A stretch of 64,000 bases of DNA from Crotalaria pallida. Taxonomy: Eukaryota > Streptophyta > Magnoliopsida > Fabales > Fabaceae. The notes below the pieces were generated by a model. That model had not been told where the DNA came from. It made no database searches and was given only the letters and a program-made list of their open reading frames with translations. Made by a program: the position numbers and the translations under genes. Where the stretch lies: positions 63,350,501 through 63,414,500 of the forward strand of contig CM075651.1 of the NCBI GenBank assembly GCA_037953625.1, read 5' to 3'. Shown piece by piece: positions 42,780 through 53,273 of this stretch; within the stretch, counting starts at the first letter, position 1; every line of letters starts with the position of its first letter.

Positions 42780-43579
42780 TTTCTAACAAGCTAAATATGT
42801 GACATCCCGTATTTTCCTAACTAAGATAAATAAATTTTCATTAAAGCGGAGTTTTGAGATATTGTTTTACAAAGGATTTTTAGTGAGTATTTTATTCGGT
42901 TACGTAAGAAGTTGTCGATTTTATGGAGTTTTTGTAAAAAAATATTTTTATGGAGCTCAAGCAAATGATTTTATTGAGTTTGGACTGATTTAATTAATGA
43001 GAAGTGAGTTGTGATTTTATTGTTGGTGATTTCTTATAGGAATGAATTTCTTTGTGAACTTTAATAGAGTTAACAAACTTCAGAAATTCATAACTTTTTA
43101 ACCGTAACTCCGAATTTTATGATCTTTATATGAAAACGATCGTATTGAAATTTAGATTTCAAAAATGTAACTTTTATAATTTTCTAGGTTGATTTACGAA
43201 AATTATTTCTCAGATCTGTAAAGTACGAATTTTGAAGATATTGGTCATGAAAAATAGTTTTTGATCTCTAATGAACTTTTCCTTTTGAGAATCTCTTTTA
43301 TATATGAAAAGGTGATTTTAGAAAATGAAAATGCAATGTATATGTATGTGCATATGTATGTGTTGTGTGATGCATGGAATGATAAAATAAATAGGAATAA
43401 AATAAAATATCTTTAAGAAAGTGATATGATGCATGATTTGATTTATTTCCCTAAATTGCTCTAGCTTGTCTACCACTCACATACTCTTGCATGCAACTTT
43501 TCAAAGAGCCAAAATTGCCCCTAGCCCTAACTCATGACCACCGAATTTTCAAGGGCAAAAGAGGGAATGCACGATTTGC

Positions 43580-43589
43580 CTATAAATAA
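43580..43589 (+). promoter_or_regulatory. TATA box of LTR E
   Basis: CCTATAAATAAGC is followed about 30-60 bp later by a C/T-rich leader (CTTCATTTCATTTCTTCCTC). Confidence 0.6.
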
Positions 43590-43675
43590 GCTTTGGCCTA
43601 GTTCATTTTGCTTCATTTCATTTCTTCCTCTTCATTTCACACCAAACACTTGGTCTAAGAGCTTCATCAAACTCT

Positions 43676-43695
43676 TAGAGAGAGAGAGAGAGAGA
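43676..43695 (+). repeat. (GA)n run in LTR E leader
   Basis: An uninterrupted AG dinucleotide run in the predicted leader; the other LTRs (A, B2, D, H) also have purine- or CT-rich leaders. Confidence 0.85.
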
Positions 43696-46600
43696 GGCCG
43701 TGAGAAGAGAAGGAGAAGAAGAAGAGGATTTCAAGTTCTATTCAAGATTTTTCTTTGAAGATCAAGTGTTGGAAGCTTAGGAAATCAAGCTTAGGTAGAA
43801 ACCCTTCTCTTTCTTAGAAAGTTTTTTTTTAAGATCTTGAAAATTTGAGGGTTTCATGTAACAATTTGTAAGCTTGTAATTTCTTCCTTTTTGCATGTTT
43901 TTTTGAGCTTTCTCTTGTCTTTCTACACCTATTTCTACTTGGATCTAAGATTGAAAACCAAGAAATGAACATGCATCAACTTGATGATGCTCAAGGTTTT
44001 GGTCCCTTTTTACTTGAAATGATTTTTGATCTTTGATTTGTATTTTTATGTTGATTTTATGACTTGATCTATAAGATCTAAGTACATGCATGTTGATTTT
44101 ATACTTAGATTAGTCAATTTGAGTACATGCATGTAATGATCTATGCTTGATCTATGATAAAGCATGGAACTTGAGTTTTGCATGTTAAATTTGAGTGAAA
44201 AGATTTAATTTTTTTTATGCATGTCACGGTTTTGAAGAGAAATTAGGGTAACAAGCTTTAAAAATGATTTTTAGTATACAAAGAGTTTGATCTAGTATTT
44301 TTGTTTGCATGCATGTGATTTTTTTTAGTTGATCTTCACTTTTTCTCTACATGCATGTAAAGACCCATAACCTTTATGAAAGAATAAGTGATGGATACTA
44401 TTTATTTCTTATTGCATGTCATTTTTATAAATAGATCTAGACTTGTTGAAGTGTTTATGATGCAAAAATGATTCTTTTATGTTTAAAGTAATGATCTTTA
44501 GAAAAGCTAAGACTTTTCCTAAAAAGGTTATTTTTTTTAAGTTAAATAGTTCATGCATGTCATTAAAAAGTGAAGAAGAATGACTTTTATTTATGTATGT
44601 GATTTTTATTTAGTAAAGTGTTGAACTTTGGAAAAAGATTTAATTTTTACTTACATGCAAAAAGGTTTCATATTTTATTTCACTTTATTTTGCTCTTATG
44701 AGCCAAATGACTAAACTCCTCTAAAGGATTGTTGATCCATGTTGATGCATTAACTAGATCTATTTTTAATGACATGCAAGTATAAATCAAAGTTTAGATC
44801 ATGAAAATGTTTTGGTTGGAACAATTTGATTAAGTGCTGAAATTTTGATCTATAAGTGATTTCCTTGTAAGAAACCTTGAGAAACGATAGTTATACTAAT
44901 TGGATTGCCTTGAAATTTTGATATGTGGTCCTTGATGCTATTTAAATGAGTTCTGGAAAATTTGAAGGGATTTGGAATTGTTTTGGTATTTTAAATGAAT
45001 TTTGGTTGTTCGGTGTTGATTATGGAAGTTTAAGGTTTTTAGTGAAAAAGATTTGGATAAGTAGTGCTTGCATATGTTCGATGATTCTGAAACTTTGACA
45101 CTGTTTTAAGTAGGTTAAATAGATTGTCTCTGAATTTTTATATGATTTTTAAGGTTGGTTTGTTAATCGAAATGGAGTCATTGGTGTGAAAACGATTTTG
45201 GAAAAATAAGCTTTTCGGGTTAAATCTAAACCGAGTTTTTGAACCTAAACTACTCTAAATGACTTGAAATTTTGATGGTGGTTTTCGTATCATATATCGA
45301 GATTCTCTACAAAATTTGAAGAGATTTGTAGTTGATTTGATAATTTTCTAATGGCAAAACAGTGAACCGTTTGGTTCAGATTTTCCAGACTAAGTGACAA
45401 GTTTAATTGGAAAAGTATGACTTAAACAACTCCAAATAATCTAAAATTTTTATGAGATGGTCTTGATTGTGCAAGGAAGATTTATACCAATTCTTATGCA
45501 ATTCGGAGTTGAACTACTATTTTTAATTGTGGCATTTTAGCCTCAGGTCAGCAACAGTGTTGTTGTGATTTTTAGGCAAAATCTGATCAGAAACCTAACT
45601 TAGGATTGTTCAAATGTTTTGAAATTTTTATATGATGAACTTTGACATATATGTGTATGTTTTGGAAATTTTGAGGATTAAACAAATAGATTTGGTATAG
45701 TTTTAGATTTTATCTTTTGTGCTTTCCCGTAATCGAACAAAAAGCTCTATTTAAATGTTTTCGACAAATATGAATTTTTGTACTTTCTTTTGTGACGAGG
45801 CTGGACCTGTATGATGATCATGGTGCCTCGAAAGTGACTTTTTTGAGTTAAAGAATTTTTTAAAAACTAAAAAGTACTTCTATGGTGTTTTTGGATTTTA
45901 TTAAATAGAATTTGCAAAACAATTCTTTGCTGTCCAAAATTGTTTGGATTTGTTTCTTAACTTTAAAATTGTATTCATGTGATTTAAAGTATGGTTTTCA
46001 AGCGATATTTGATTTGGGAAAAGTTAGGGTTGTTTTGAGAAAACAAGCGTGTTTTAAAATAATCGACGAGGAATGAAATGTGTTTAAGTTAAGGGAAGAT
46101 TTTCTTATATAAGTTAATAATAAAAACGTGTTCTGTCTAATACGAGGAATTTTAAAGACGAGGGATTGGAGCAGCTGACAGCGACAAGGATCTTCGGAGA
46201 TCGTGTGCTTTATTTGCTGGAACTTGAGGTGAGAGAGAAGCTTTCCTAAGACACCGTGGTATTTAGGTGATTTATTAGGACATTCCTGATCATCTCAAAG
46301 ATCAGAACTTGGTGGTTCTGAGTCAGTAGTATAGTGGCAATTGTCTGTGTTAGTGTGGTCACTTATACGAAGGAGACAAAGACCACATGTTGTTATGTGA
46401 TGGAATTATATGATGATGATTTGAAATAGCATGTTTATGTTTATCTGCTTAAATGTTTAATTATGCATGGTGATATTTGAATTGTTGATTAATAAGAGTA
46501 ACACGCTGATGGACGTCTGTTACGTCTTGAAAATGAGATAATGTGGATAAGATTGTGAAAGTAAAAGATACAAAGAGAAAGAAGTGATACCCGGTTGAGT

Positions 46601-46756
46601 TTAAGTCCTTATTGAATAAGGCAACTTTGATAAGACATTGAGAAACGATATGAGTTAAGATTGTGATAAGATCTAAGATATCATGAAAGTCCTAAGAATG
46701 TGGTAAGAGATAAGATATGATGTGAACGAAAAGTATTGTAATGCTGAAAAGCCAGA

Positions 46757-46829
46757 ATTGATGAGAATAATGCTGATGAGAACAATGTTGATGAGAATAA
46801 TGCTGATGAGAATAATGTTAATGAGAATT
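46757..46829 (+). repeat. 15-bp tandem repeat in LTR E
   Basis: Five copies of a unit like TGATGAGAATAATGC. The open frame over it (repeats of LMRIM) is a consequence of the repeat and shows no other sign of coding. Confidence 0.75.
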
Positions 46830-48018
46830 ACGAGTAAGAAATATGAGAAGAATTGTGATGCTGTTTTGCAAAAAGCTCAAGTGATGGATAGAGACGTGAA
46901 TCAAATTGACTAAGTGCCGATGGCAAAGAAATGTGATTGTGCAATGTTTGTGACTCGAGGCTCAATGATTTAAGCTGGCTCGCAATGATATCTTGAGGAA
47001 TGTGGAACCTTGTGCTCTTTGGGGAAAGATAATAACTTTGTTAGCGGTTGGGACTCGTCGAAGGGATGTTACGAGGATGAGTCGACCTTAGGTCATTAAA
47101 AGACTAAAGATGTAAGAAAACTTTTAAAAGACATTAATTAATGCGGTGAGTATGAATGCGAAGTAGTGGAGAGGAAGATACCCCGGAGTATTAGGGATAT
47201 TCGGGTTGTGATTGCAATAGGGGAGGGTAAGGACGGTGATACGTCAAGAAGCCTTGAGTGCTATTCTAGGCAGAACGAATTCCATACGTGGTACAGGCAG
47301 ATCGGTTCTATGTCGTGGTAAGTTCTGCACTCGAGACTAGAATAGTACTGTCGCCCCCTATGGCAATTCGAGAACAGTGAGAGGGACTGGAACGAGGCAC
47401 TATGTTTATGCAATGAGCCAGCCTTCCATTTATTTTTGCTACGAGGTAGCAATGCCTGCGTGGTAAAGGTCCTGTACTCCTATTTGCTTCTGACTAGGTT
47501 TGGGTGGATGACCGAGGAGATGTAGACGTGTGTGCTAACTATGAACTAAACTTTTATCTCGATGATATTATGAATTCCCCAATCATCGATGGACGCGAAC
47601 TCATAAAACGTAATAAGAGAAGATGAATATTGCAATAATGAGAAATGATCTCGATATTGAAAAGTATGGAAAGATGAATGAAACCCTATGAAGATGGAAA
47701 TGAATGAAAGTGAAAGATTTGTAAGATGTGATTGAGAAAAGCATGTGAGAAAGAAAGAATTATATGTCGCAAAGAGATTAATGATATTGATAAGTGAAAG
47801 TATACTTGCGTTGATGAATGATTAATTGATGATGATTATGATTACGAAGGTGGTGCTGCATATATGTTATTTGTATGTTTGTGTGGTCTTGATATTTTGC
47901 CTATTGTAAACCCACACCGTCGACGATGCGTCGTTCGGAATGCTTACTCTCTCCTGCCTCGTTGTTTTGTTGGTGGATGCTGATGCCACAACGAGCAGAT
48001 TTGTGCTAGAGGTTCAAC

Positions 48019-48023
48019 ATAAT
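48019..48023 (+). repeat. Target-site duplication of J, left copy
   Basis: ATAAT precedes the left LTR and is repeated at 58003-58007. Confidence 0.9.
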
Positions 48024-49071
48024 TGATCGAGGCCGTACCCGATCAAAATAAAAGGTGTTTATTCTGTAGTACTAGGAAGGTGATCCTAGGTCGTTTCCCA
48101 GCGAATATCGGTCTAGGCAAAGTATCAAACACGTAGTGTGCAGTAAAATGGGGGAGTTTTTGTGTGTGACAAATGTGAAGAACAAAACACAAACAGAATA
48201 TAAAAACTAAGAAAATCAGAAACAAAAGCGGGCAAACCCCTTTGGTTACGTACACTACTCAATCCTAGCTCACTAAAGATCGATTCCTCTCCTCTCCTCT
48301 GTCCAACTCGTGATAACCAAATACTAAGCGAAAATTCAGTTATCACTCCAAACCCTAACTTCTAATTAAGCATCAGAAACCAGTATTGGAGTTTTTACGA
48401 GTTAATACAAATTAAGCATTTATATTCATGTATTATCTCTACGAAATGGAATTAAGCAAACCACTACACATCGATAAACATGAAAACAGAGAAGAGAAAA
48501 CGAAATTGCATTAATAACAAGAGCTCAAGAGTAGATAATACAATACCAAAGGGATTAACCCTTGAAGTCTAGCCTTCCATGGCCATAAATGAAGAAAAAC
48601 GAGTAGAAATGGGGAAGAACAAAACCCTAGCAGCCACCATCACTTGGGAGAGCCAAGAGAGAAGTTCTAACCTAGAGAGAGAGTGAGAAATCTGAAATGA
48701 AAGTGTGTTCTTGGAGGTTACACGAATTTCCCCTCTTAAGACACAAAATGGGCCTAAAACATGGGCCCAAATCCTAAGAAACACTATTCTGAACATTACA
48801 ATTAAAAAGGGACCTAAATGCAAATTACAATCTTCACTTCAATACTTCAATCTTCATTTCCAAACTTCCCAAAGTGTCCTTGTGCCAAATATTACCTGAA
48901 AATAGAAATAGAATTAATTAGGCTAAATAATTCCAAATTAAACAATATTCGGAATATTAGTCCAATAAACTCTAAATCAATAAATAAAGCTAATCAATGT
49001 CAAATGGGCAACAAGTATCAATAATAGGAGTAAAATAATGCAAGGAATAATGGGAAATAAAATGCTCATCA
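48024..49071 (-). repeat. J 3' LTR
   Basis: In element orientation it runs TGATGAGC to CTCGATCA. It is preceded by the polypurine tract. Confidence 0.95.
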
Positions 49072-49090
49072 AATACCCCCACACTTATCC
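49072..49090 (-). promoter_or_regulatory. J polypurine tract
   Basis: The minus strand reads GGATAAGTGTGGGGGTATT directly before the TGATGAGC start of the 3' LTR. Confidence 0.85.
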
Positions 49091-50534
49091 TTTTGCACTC
49101 CTGGGCAAAACCAAAAGATAGGACTATGAAGATCAATATGCACCAAAGTGAATCATGCAACAAGATGACTACAACTAAGAAATGCAAACTTAAGAGATTA
49201 CATACTTCACAATGAATTCTAGGAAATGCAAAGAAATGGGCAAACTCAAGCACACAAAATGGTTAAGGATCAAAGAGTCAAAGCATCCGCGAACATCATC
49301 CAATTACTTCAAGTATGCAAAGAAACCAATGACATCAAGAGGATAGTCACAAAGATGATAGAAACTCACAAGGATCACTCAAAAGTGTTTACACTCAAGT
49401 GTTTGGGGTTAATCATTATTTACACTCAAGGCACATCATGAAAAACAAACACAACCATAAGCTTGACAAGCCTCTAACATCAACCATCAACACACATGCA
49501 CAAAATGATCAAAAGGCCTTTTAAGGGTTGTAATGGGGCCAAGGACAAGGTAGGATAAAAATATGGGAATGTAGCTAAAACCAAAGGAATAGAGGAGCAA
49601 TGGGGAATAAGTAAAAAGTAAGCAAAATCCACCCCAAAATCAACTACCACTAATTCCAATCCTCTTTGCCTCAACAACCTTTTATTCACTTTTTTTTTTC
49701 TCTTCTTTTTATTTTTGCATTTTTTTTTTGTATTTTTGTCTTCTATTTTTTTTTTGTTTTTGAGAGATATACAAAAAGAAAAGAAGAAACAACACAAATG
49801 GCATGAAGATGAAGCCATAACTATAACAACCAATGAGGCAAAACCAAGAACTCAACCAATTAAAGCATAAAGCACACTTCTCACCTAATACCCATTCCCA
49901 AAACAATTCCAAAGCTCCAAAATTCCCTAAGGTTAGGACAATCATGGTTTTTCAGTCATAGGCTTGTAATGAGCTAAAGAACAAGGAAAGGGATAAAAAG
50001 GCTCAAAGGGGCTAGCAAAGGATACATTCATTCAAGGTAGGCTCATATGGCTAGTAGCTTATTCAAGAAAGAAAGTGCCTAAATCATTTCAAAATGTGCA
50101 TGAGCAATCAAGTATCAACAAGAGTCAAATCAAGTTCTAGAGTGCAAGTAATCCAGAGTGCAATCACACATGAAAGAAAATTAGGTGGCATATATAGAAA
50201 TCCACCCACAATTAAGGCTCAAATCCTCACAAAAGGGACAATTCTATCACAGTGTTACCACCTCTTAATTATCAAAAGCAACTTTACACACAGAAATGCA
50301 TGAATTCAAACACAAGATACCAAAACTCTACTAAAGTGAAGCAAAAACATGCAAGAAAATGCCCAAAACTAAGCAAAACCTAAAAAAAATCAAAGCAAAA
50401 TATGCAACCTAAACTACTCTCCCCCCCACACTTAAATCACACATTGTCCTCAATGGAACACAAATAGCAGAATCAGACAGATATAGACAAGTGTAATAAA
50501 AAGAGTAAGGAAGGAGAAAAGGAGACTCCCTAAG
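49091..50534 (-). other. J 3' non-coding region
   Basis: This is the position of the env-like frame in some Athila elements, but only low-complexity frames (K-rich stretches from A/T runs at 49680-49760) are present. A second polypurine-like run lies at 50420-50437. I see no domain. Confidence 0.6.
50420..50437 (-). repeat. Internal polypurine-like run of J
   Basis: The minus strand reads TTTAAGTGTGGGGGGGAGAG, closely similar to the true polypurine tract but 1.35 kb upstream of the 3' LTR, shortly after the pol stop. Confidence 0.6.
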
Positions 50535-53273
50535 TCATGGTTGTTCAAAAGTGGGGTCGACCAATGAGGCCTCCTCCACAGGTGCATCATCCAAAGAAGG
50601 GGTGGTTAGGAAAGGCTTGAGTCGGTGGCCATTGACTTTGAAGCTCTTGTTCGTGGACTCACTCTTGATCTCCACAGTGCCATAAGGAAACACTTGGGTG
50701 ACTACAAACGGTCCAATCCATTTAGAGCGGAGCTTTCCACTCATGAGTCCAAGCCTAGAGTTGTAGAGCAAAACTTTTTGACCAACCAAGAACTCCTTTC
50801 TGGAAATGGAGTTATCATGAAGCTTCTTGGTCTTCTCTTTGTAGAATTTGGAGTTCTCATAGGCCTCCAAGCGGATCTCATCTAGCTCACTCAACTGCAG
50901 CTTCCTCTCCTCACCCGCTTGATCAAGAGCTAAGTTACATTGCTTCACAGCCCAATATGCACGGTGCTCTATCTCCACAGGCAGGTGGCACGCCTTACCA
51001 ATGACAACCCGATAGGGTGACATCCCTATGGGTGCCTTGTAAGCGGTCCGATGGGCCCACAGAGCATCCTCCAATCGTGTGCTCCAATCCTTTCTATTAG
51101 GCTTCACCATCTTCTCCAAAATCCGCTTGATCTCTCTATTTGAAATCTCCGCTTGCCCGTTGGTTTGGGGGTGATAGGGTGTAGAGACTTTGTGCACAAC
51201 CCCATACTTCTTGAGCAAAGCTTGCATGGATCTATTGCAGAAGTGTGTGCCTTGGTCACTGACTATGGCTCTAGGTATGCCAAACCTGCAAAGGATATTA
51301 GACCTGACAAAATCTACAACAACCTGAACATCATTAGTCCTGGTGGCCTTAGCTTCCACCCATTTGGATACGTAATCCACAGCAAGTAAGATATAATAAA
51401 AACCAAAAGAAACAGGAAATGGGCCCATGAAATCTATACCCCAGACGTCAAACACCTCACAAAACAACATAGGTTGTTGCGGCATCTGTTGCCTCCAAGA
51501 TAGGGCGCCTCCTGCTCTTTGACACTGCTCACACGAGCTGCAGATGTTGCTCGCATCCTTGAAAATGGTAGGCCAATAAAATCCAGAATCCAGCACCTTT
51601 CGTGCTGTCCTTTGAGTACCAAGGTGGCCTCCCACTGGTGAAGCATGGCAAAATTGGAGAACCGATTGGATCTCCTGGTCTGGAATGCACCTGCGAATGA
51701 CCTGATCACTGCAAAAACGCCATAAATAGGGGTCATCCCATACATAATGCTTGGCATCGCTCTTTAATTTGTCTCTTTGAGCTTTGGATGCCAAGGCAGG
51801 AAAAACAGAAGCAACGAGATAATTAACAATGTCTGCAAACCAAGGAGTTTGGGGAAGGGGATGGGAAACATGTAAAGATAAAAGCTGCTCATCCGGGAAG
51901 TTATCCCGGATAGGAAATGCATCCTCCTCTCTCTCTATCCTGCTTAAGTGGTCTGCGACAAGGTTATGCGCACCACTCCGATCCTGAATCTCAAGATCAA
52001 ACTCCTGGAGAAGCAACATCCACCTAATCAACCTAGGTTTGGAATCTGTCTTTTTCAAAAGATACTTCAGAGCAGTATGATCAGTGTACACTACAACCTT
52101 AGAACCAAGCAAATATGATCTAAATTTGTCAAGTGCAAAAACAATAGCCAAAAGTTCTTTTTCAGTTGTTGTGTAATTAACCTGTGCTGCATCTAAAGTC
52201 CTAGAAGCATAATAAATCACATGCGACAGCTTACCAACCCTTTGGGAGAGAACTGCTCCCAAAGCATAATTTGAAGCATCAGTCATGAGCTCAAATGGGA
52301 GGGTCCAATCAGGTGGTTGGATGATGGGAGTGGTGGTTAGTGCTTTCTTCAATTCATCAAATGCCCTCTTGCATTGGTCTCCAAATTCCCATGGGGCATC
52401 CTTTTGAAGCAACTTGGAAAGAGGAAGGGCAATGTTGCTAAAGTTCTGAATAAACCTGCGATAGAAACCTGCATGACCAAGAAAAGAACGCACCTCTCGC
52501 ACGCAAGAGGGGTAAGGCAAATGTGATATTACATGCAGCTTACCAGGGTCAACTTCTATGCCCTTGTGCGAAACAATGTGCCCTAAGACTATGCCTTGTT
52601 CTACCATGAAGTGGCATTTTTCAAAATTCAAGACAAAGTTAGTCTCAATGCACCTGTTAAGCACCTTAGTCAAATTATCAAGATATGCATCAAATGAGGA
52701 GCCATAAACACTAAAATCATCCATGAAGACCTCTATGCAATGCTCGAGCAAGTCAGCGAAAATACTCATCATACATCTTTGAAATGTGGCAGGAGCATTG
52801 CATAGGCCAAAAGGCATCTTTCTATATGCAAATGTGCCAAAAGGACAGGTAAATGTGGTCTTATGTTGGTCCTCTGGTGCAATACAAATTTGAAAATAAC
52901 CAGAGAATCCATCTAAGAAGCAATAATGAGATTTACCTGCCAGGCGCTCCAACATCTGATCAATGAAGGGGAGAGGGAAATGATCCTTGCGAGTCGCCTG
53001 GTTGAGCTTTCTGTAATCAATGCAGACTCTCCAACTGCTCTGCACTCTAGTGGGAATCAGCTCATCCTTCTCATTTTTGACAACTGTGACACCAGACTTC
53101 TTGGGGACAACTTGCACCGGGCTCACCCAAGTGCTATCTGAAATTGGGTAGATGATACCCGCTTGGAGCAGCTTGGTGACTTCTTTCTTAACCACATCAA
53201 GAATCTGGGGGTTCAATCGTCTTTGGGGTTGTCTCACTGGTTTAGTCCCATCCTCCAACAAAATGCGGTGCAT
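50535..53273 (-). CDS. pol: J pol: reverse transcriptase, RNase H, integrase
   Basis: 912 codons without a stop. RT starts near RRLNPQILDVVKKEV and has YCFLDGFSGYFQI, MPFGLCNAPATFQ and catalytic FMDD at about residues 182-186. RNase H follows, with TDAS at about 329 and TDH near 397. Integrase has a HHCC zinc domain (HASPVGGHLG to CSSCEQC, about 545-582) and a catalytic D, D, E set at about 612 (GIDFMGP), 670 (SDQGTHF) and 706 (AEISNRE), then a GKLRSKWIGPF type C-terminal domain. The enzyme set copies the genomic RNA to DNA and inserts it. All catalytic residues seem present. The frame begins immediately after a TGA that separates it from gag-protease; the first ATG is codon 1, but in the family gag-pol is one polyprotein. 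Confidence 0.93.
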   Translation of the reverse strand: MHRILLEDGTKPVRQPQRRLNPQILDVVKKEVTKLLQAGIIYPISDSTWVSPVQVVPKKSGVTVVKNEKDELIPTRVQSSWRVCIDYRKLNQATRKDHFPLPFIDQMLERLAGKSHYCFLDGFSGYFQICIAPEDQHKTTFTCPFGTFAYRKMPFGLCNAPATFQRCMMSIFADLLEHCIEVFMDDFSVYGSSFDAYLDNLTKVLNRCIETNFVLNFEKCHFMVEQGIVLGHIVSHKGIEVDPGKLHVISHLPYPSCVREVRSFLGHAGFYRRFIQNFSNIALPLSKLLQKDAPWEFGDQCKRAFDELKKALTTTPIIQPPDWTLPFELMTDASNYALGAVLSQRVGKLSHVIYYASRTLDAAQVNYTTTEKELLAIVFALDKFRSYLLGSKVVVYTDHTALKYLLKKTDSKPRLIRWMLLLQEFDLEIQDRSGAHNLVADHLSRIEREEDAFPIRDNFPDEQLLSLHVSHPLPQTPWFADIVNYLVASVFPALASKAQRDKLKSDAKHYVWDDPYLWRFCSDQVIRRCIPDQEIQSVLQFCHASPVGGHLGTQRTARKVLDSGFYWPTIFKDASNICSSCEQCQRAGGALSWRQQMPQQPMLFCEVFDVWGIDFMGPFPVSFGFYYILLAVDYVSKWVEAKATRTNDVQVVVDFVRSNILCRFGIPRAIVSDQGTHFCNRSMQALLKKYGVVHKVSTPYHPQTNGQAEISNREIKRILEKMVKPNRKDWSTRLEDALWAHRTAYKAPIGMSPYRVVIGKACHLPVEIEHRAYWAVKQCNLALDQAGEERKLQLSELDEIRLEAYENSKFYKEKTKKLHDNSISRKEFLVGQKVLLYNSRLGLMSGKLRSKWIGPFVVTQVFPYGTVEIKSESTNKSFKVNGHRLKPFLTTPSLDDAPVEEASLVDPTFEQP

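Larger units (their letters stand above)
42798..48023 (+). mobile_element. Element E: 5' part of a very long LTR, split by J
   Basis: It starts TGTGACATCCCG at 42798 and continues past J at 58003. It has a TATA box (43580-43589), a purine-rich leader with (GA)n, and from about 46200 onward sequence homologous to F (donor-like site, the GGGGAGGG block at 47218-47230, CTGTCGCCCCCTATGGCAA at 47348-47366, CCGTCGACGATGCG near 47917). With the piece right of J the LTR exceeds 5.7 kb and its true 3' end is lost. No coding domain is present. Confidence 0.65.

Noticed and set aside
46722..46913. 63-codon frame with LMRIM repeats
   Set aside because: Produced by a 15-bp tandem repeat; no start context and no homologue in F.
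48043..48823. Frames of 70-84 codons in the J LTRs (repeated at 56974-57754)
   Set aside because: They are identical in both LTRs simply because the LTRs are nearly identical; no protein-like features, and they span the expected promoter and leader.
49480..49945. 117- and 78-codon frames as an env-like gene of J
   Set aside because: They run through poly(A)/poly(T) low-complexity sequence, give KKK and FFF runs, and lack a signal peptide plus anchor arrangement typical of Athila env-like frames.
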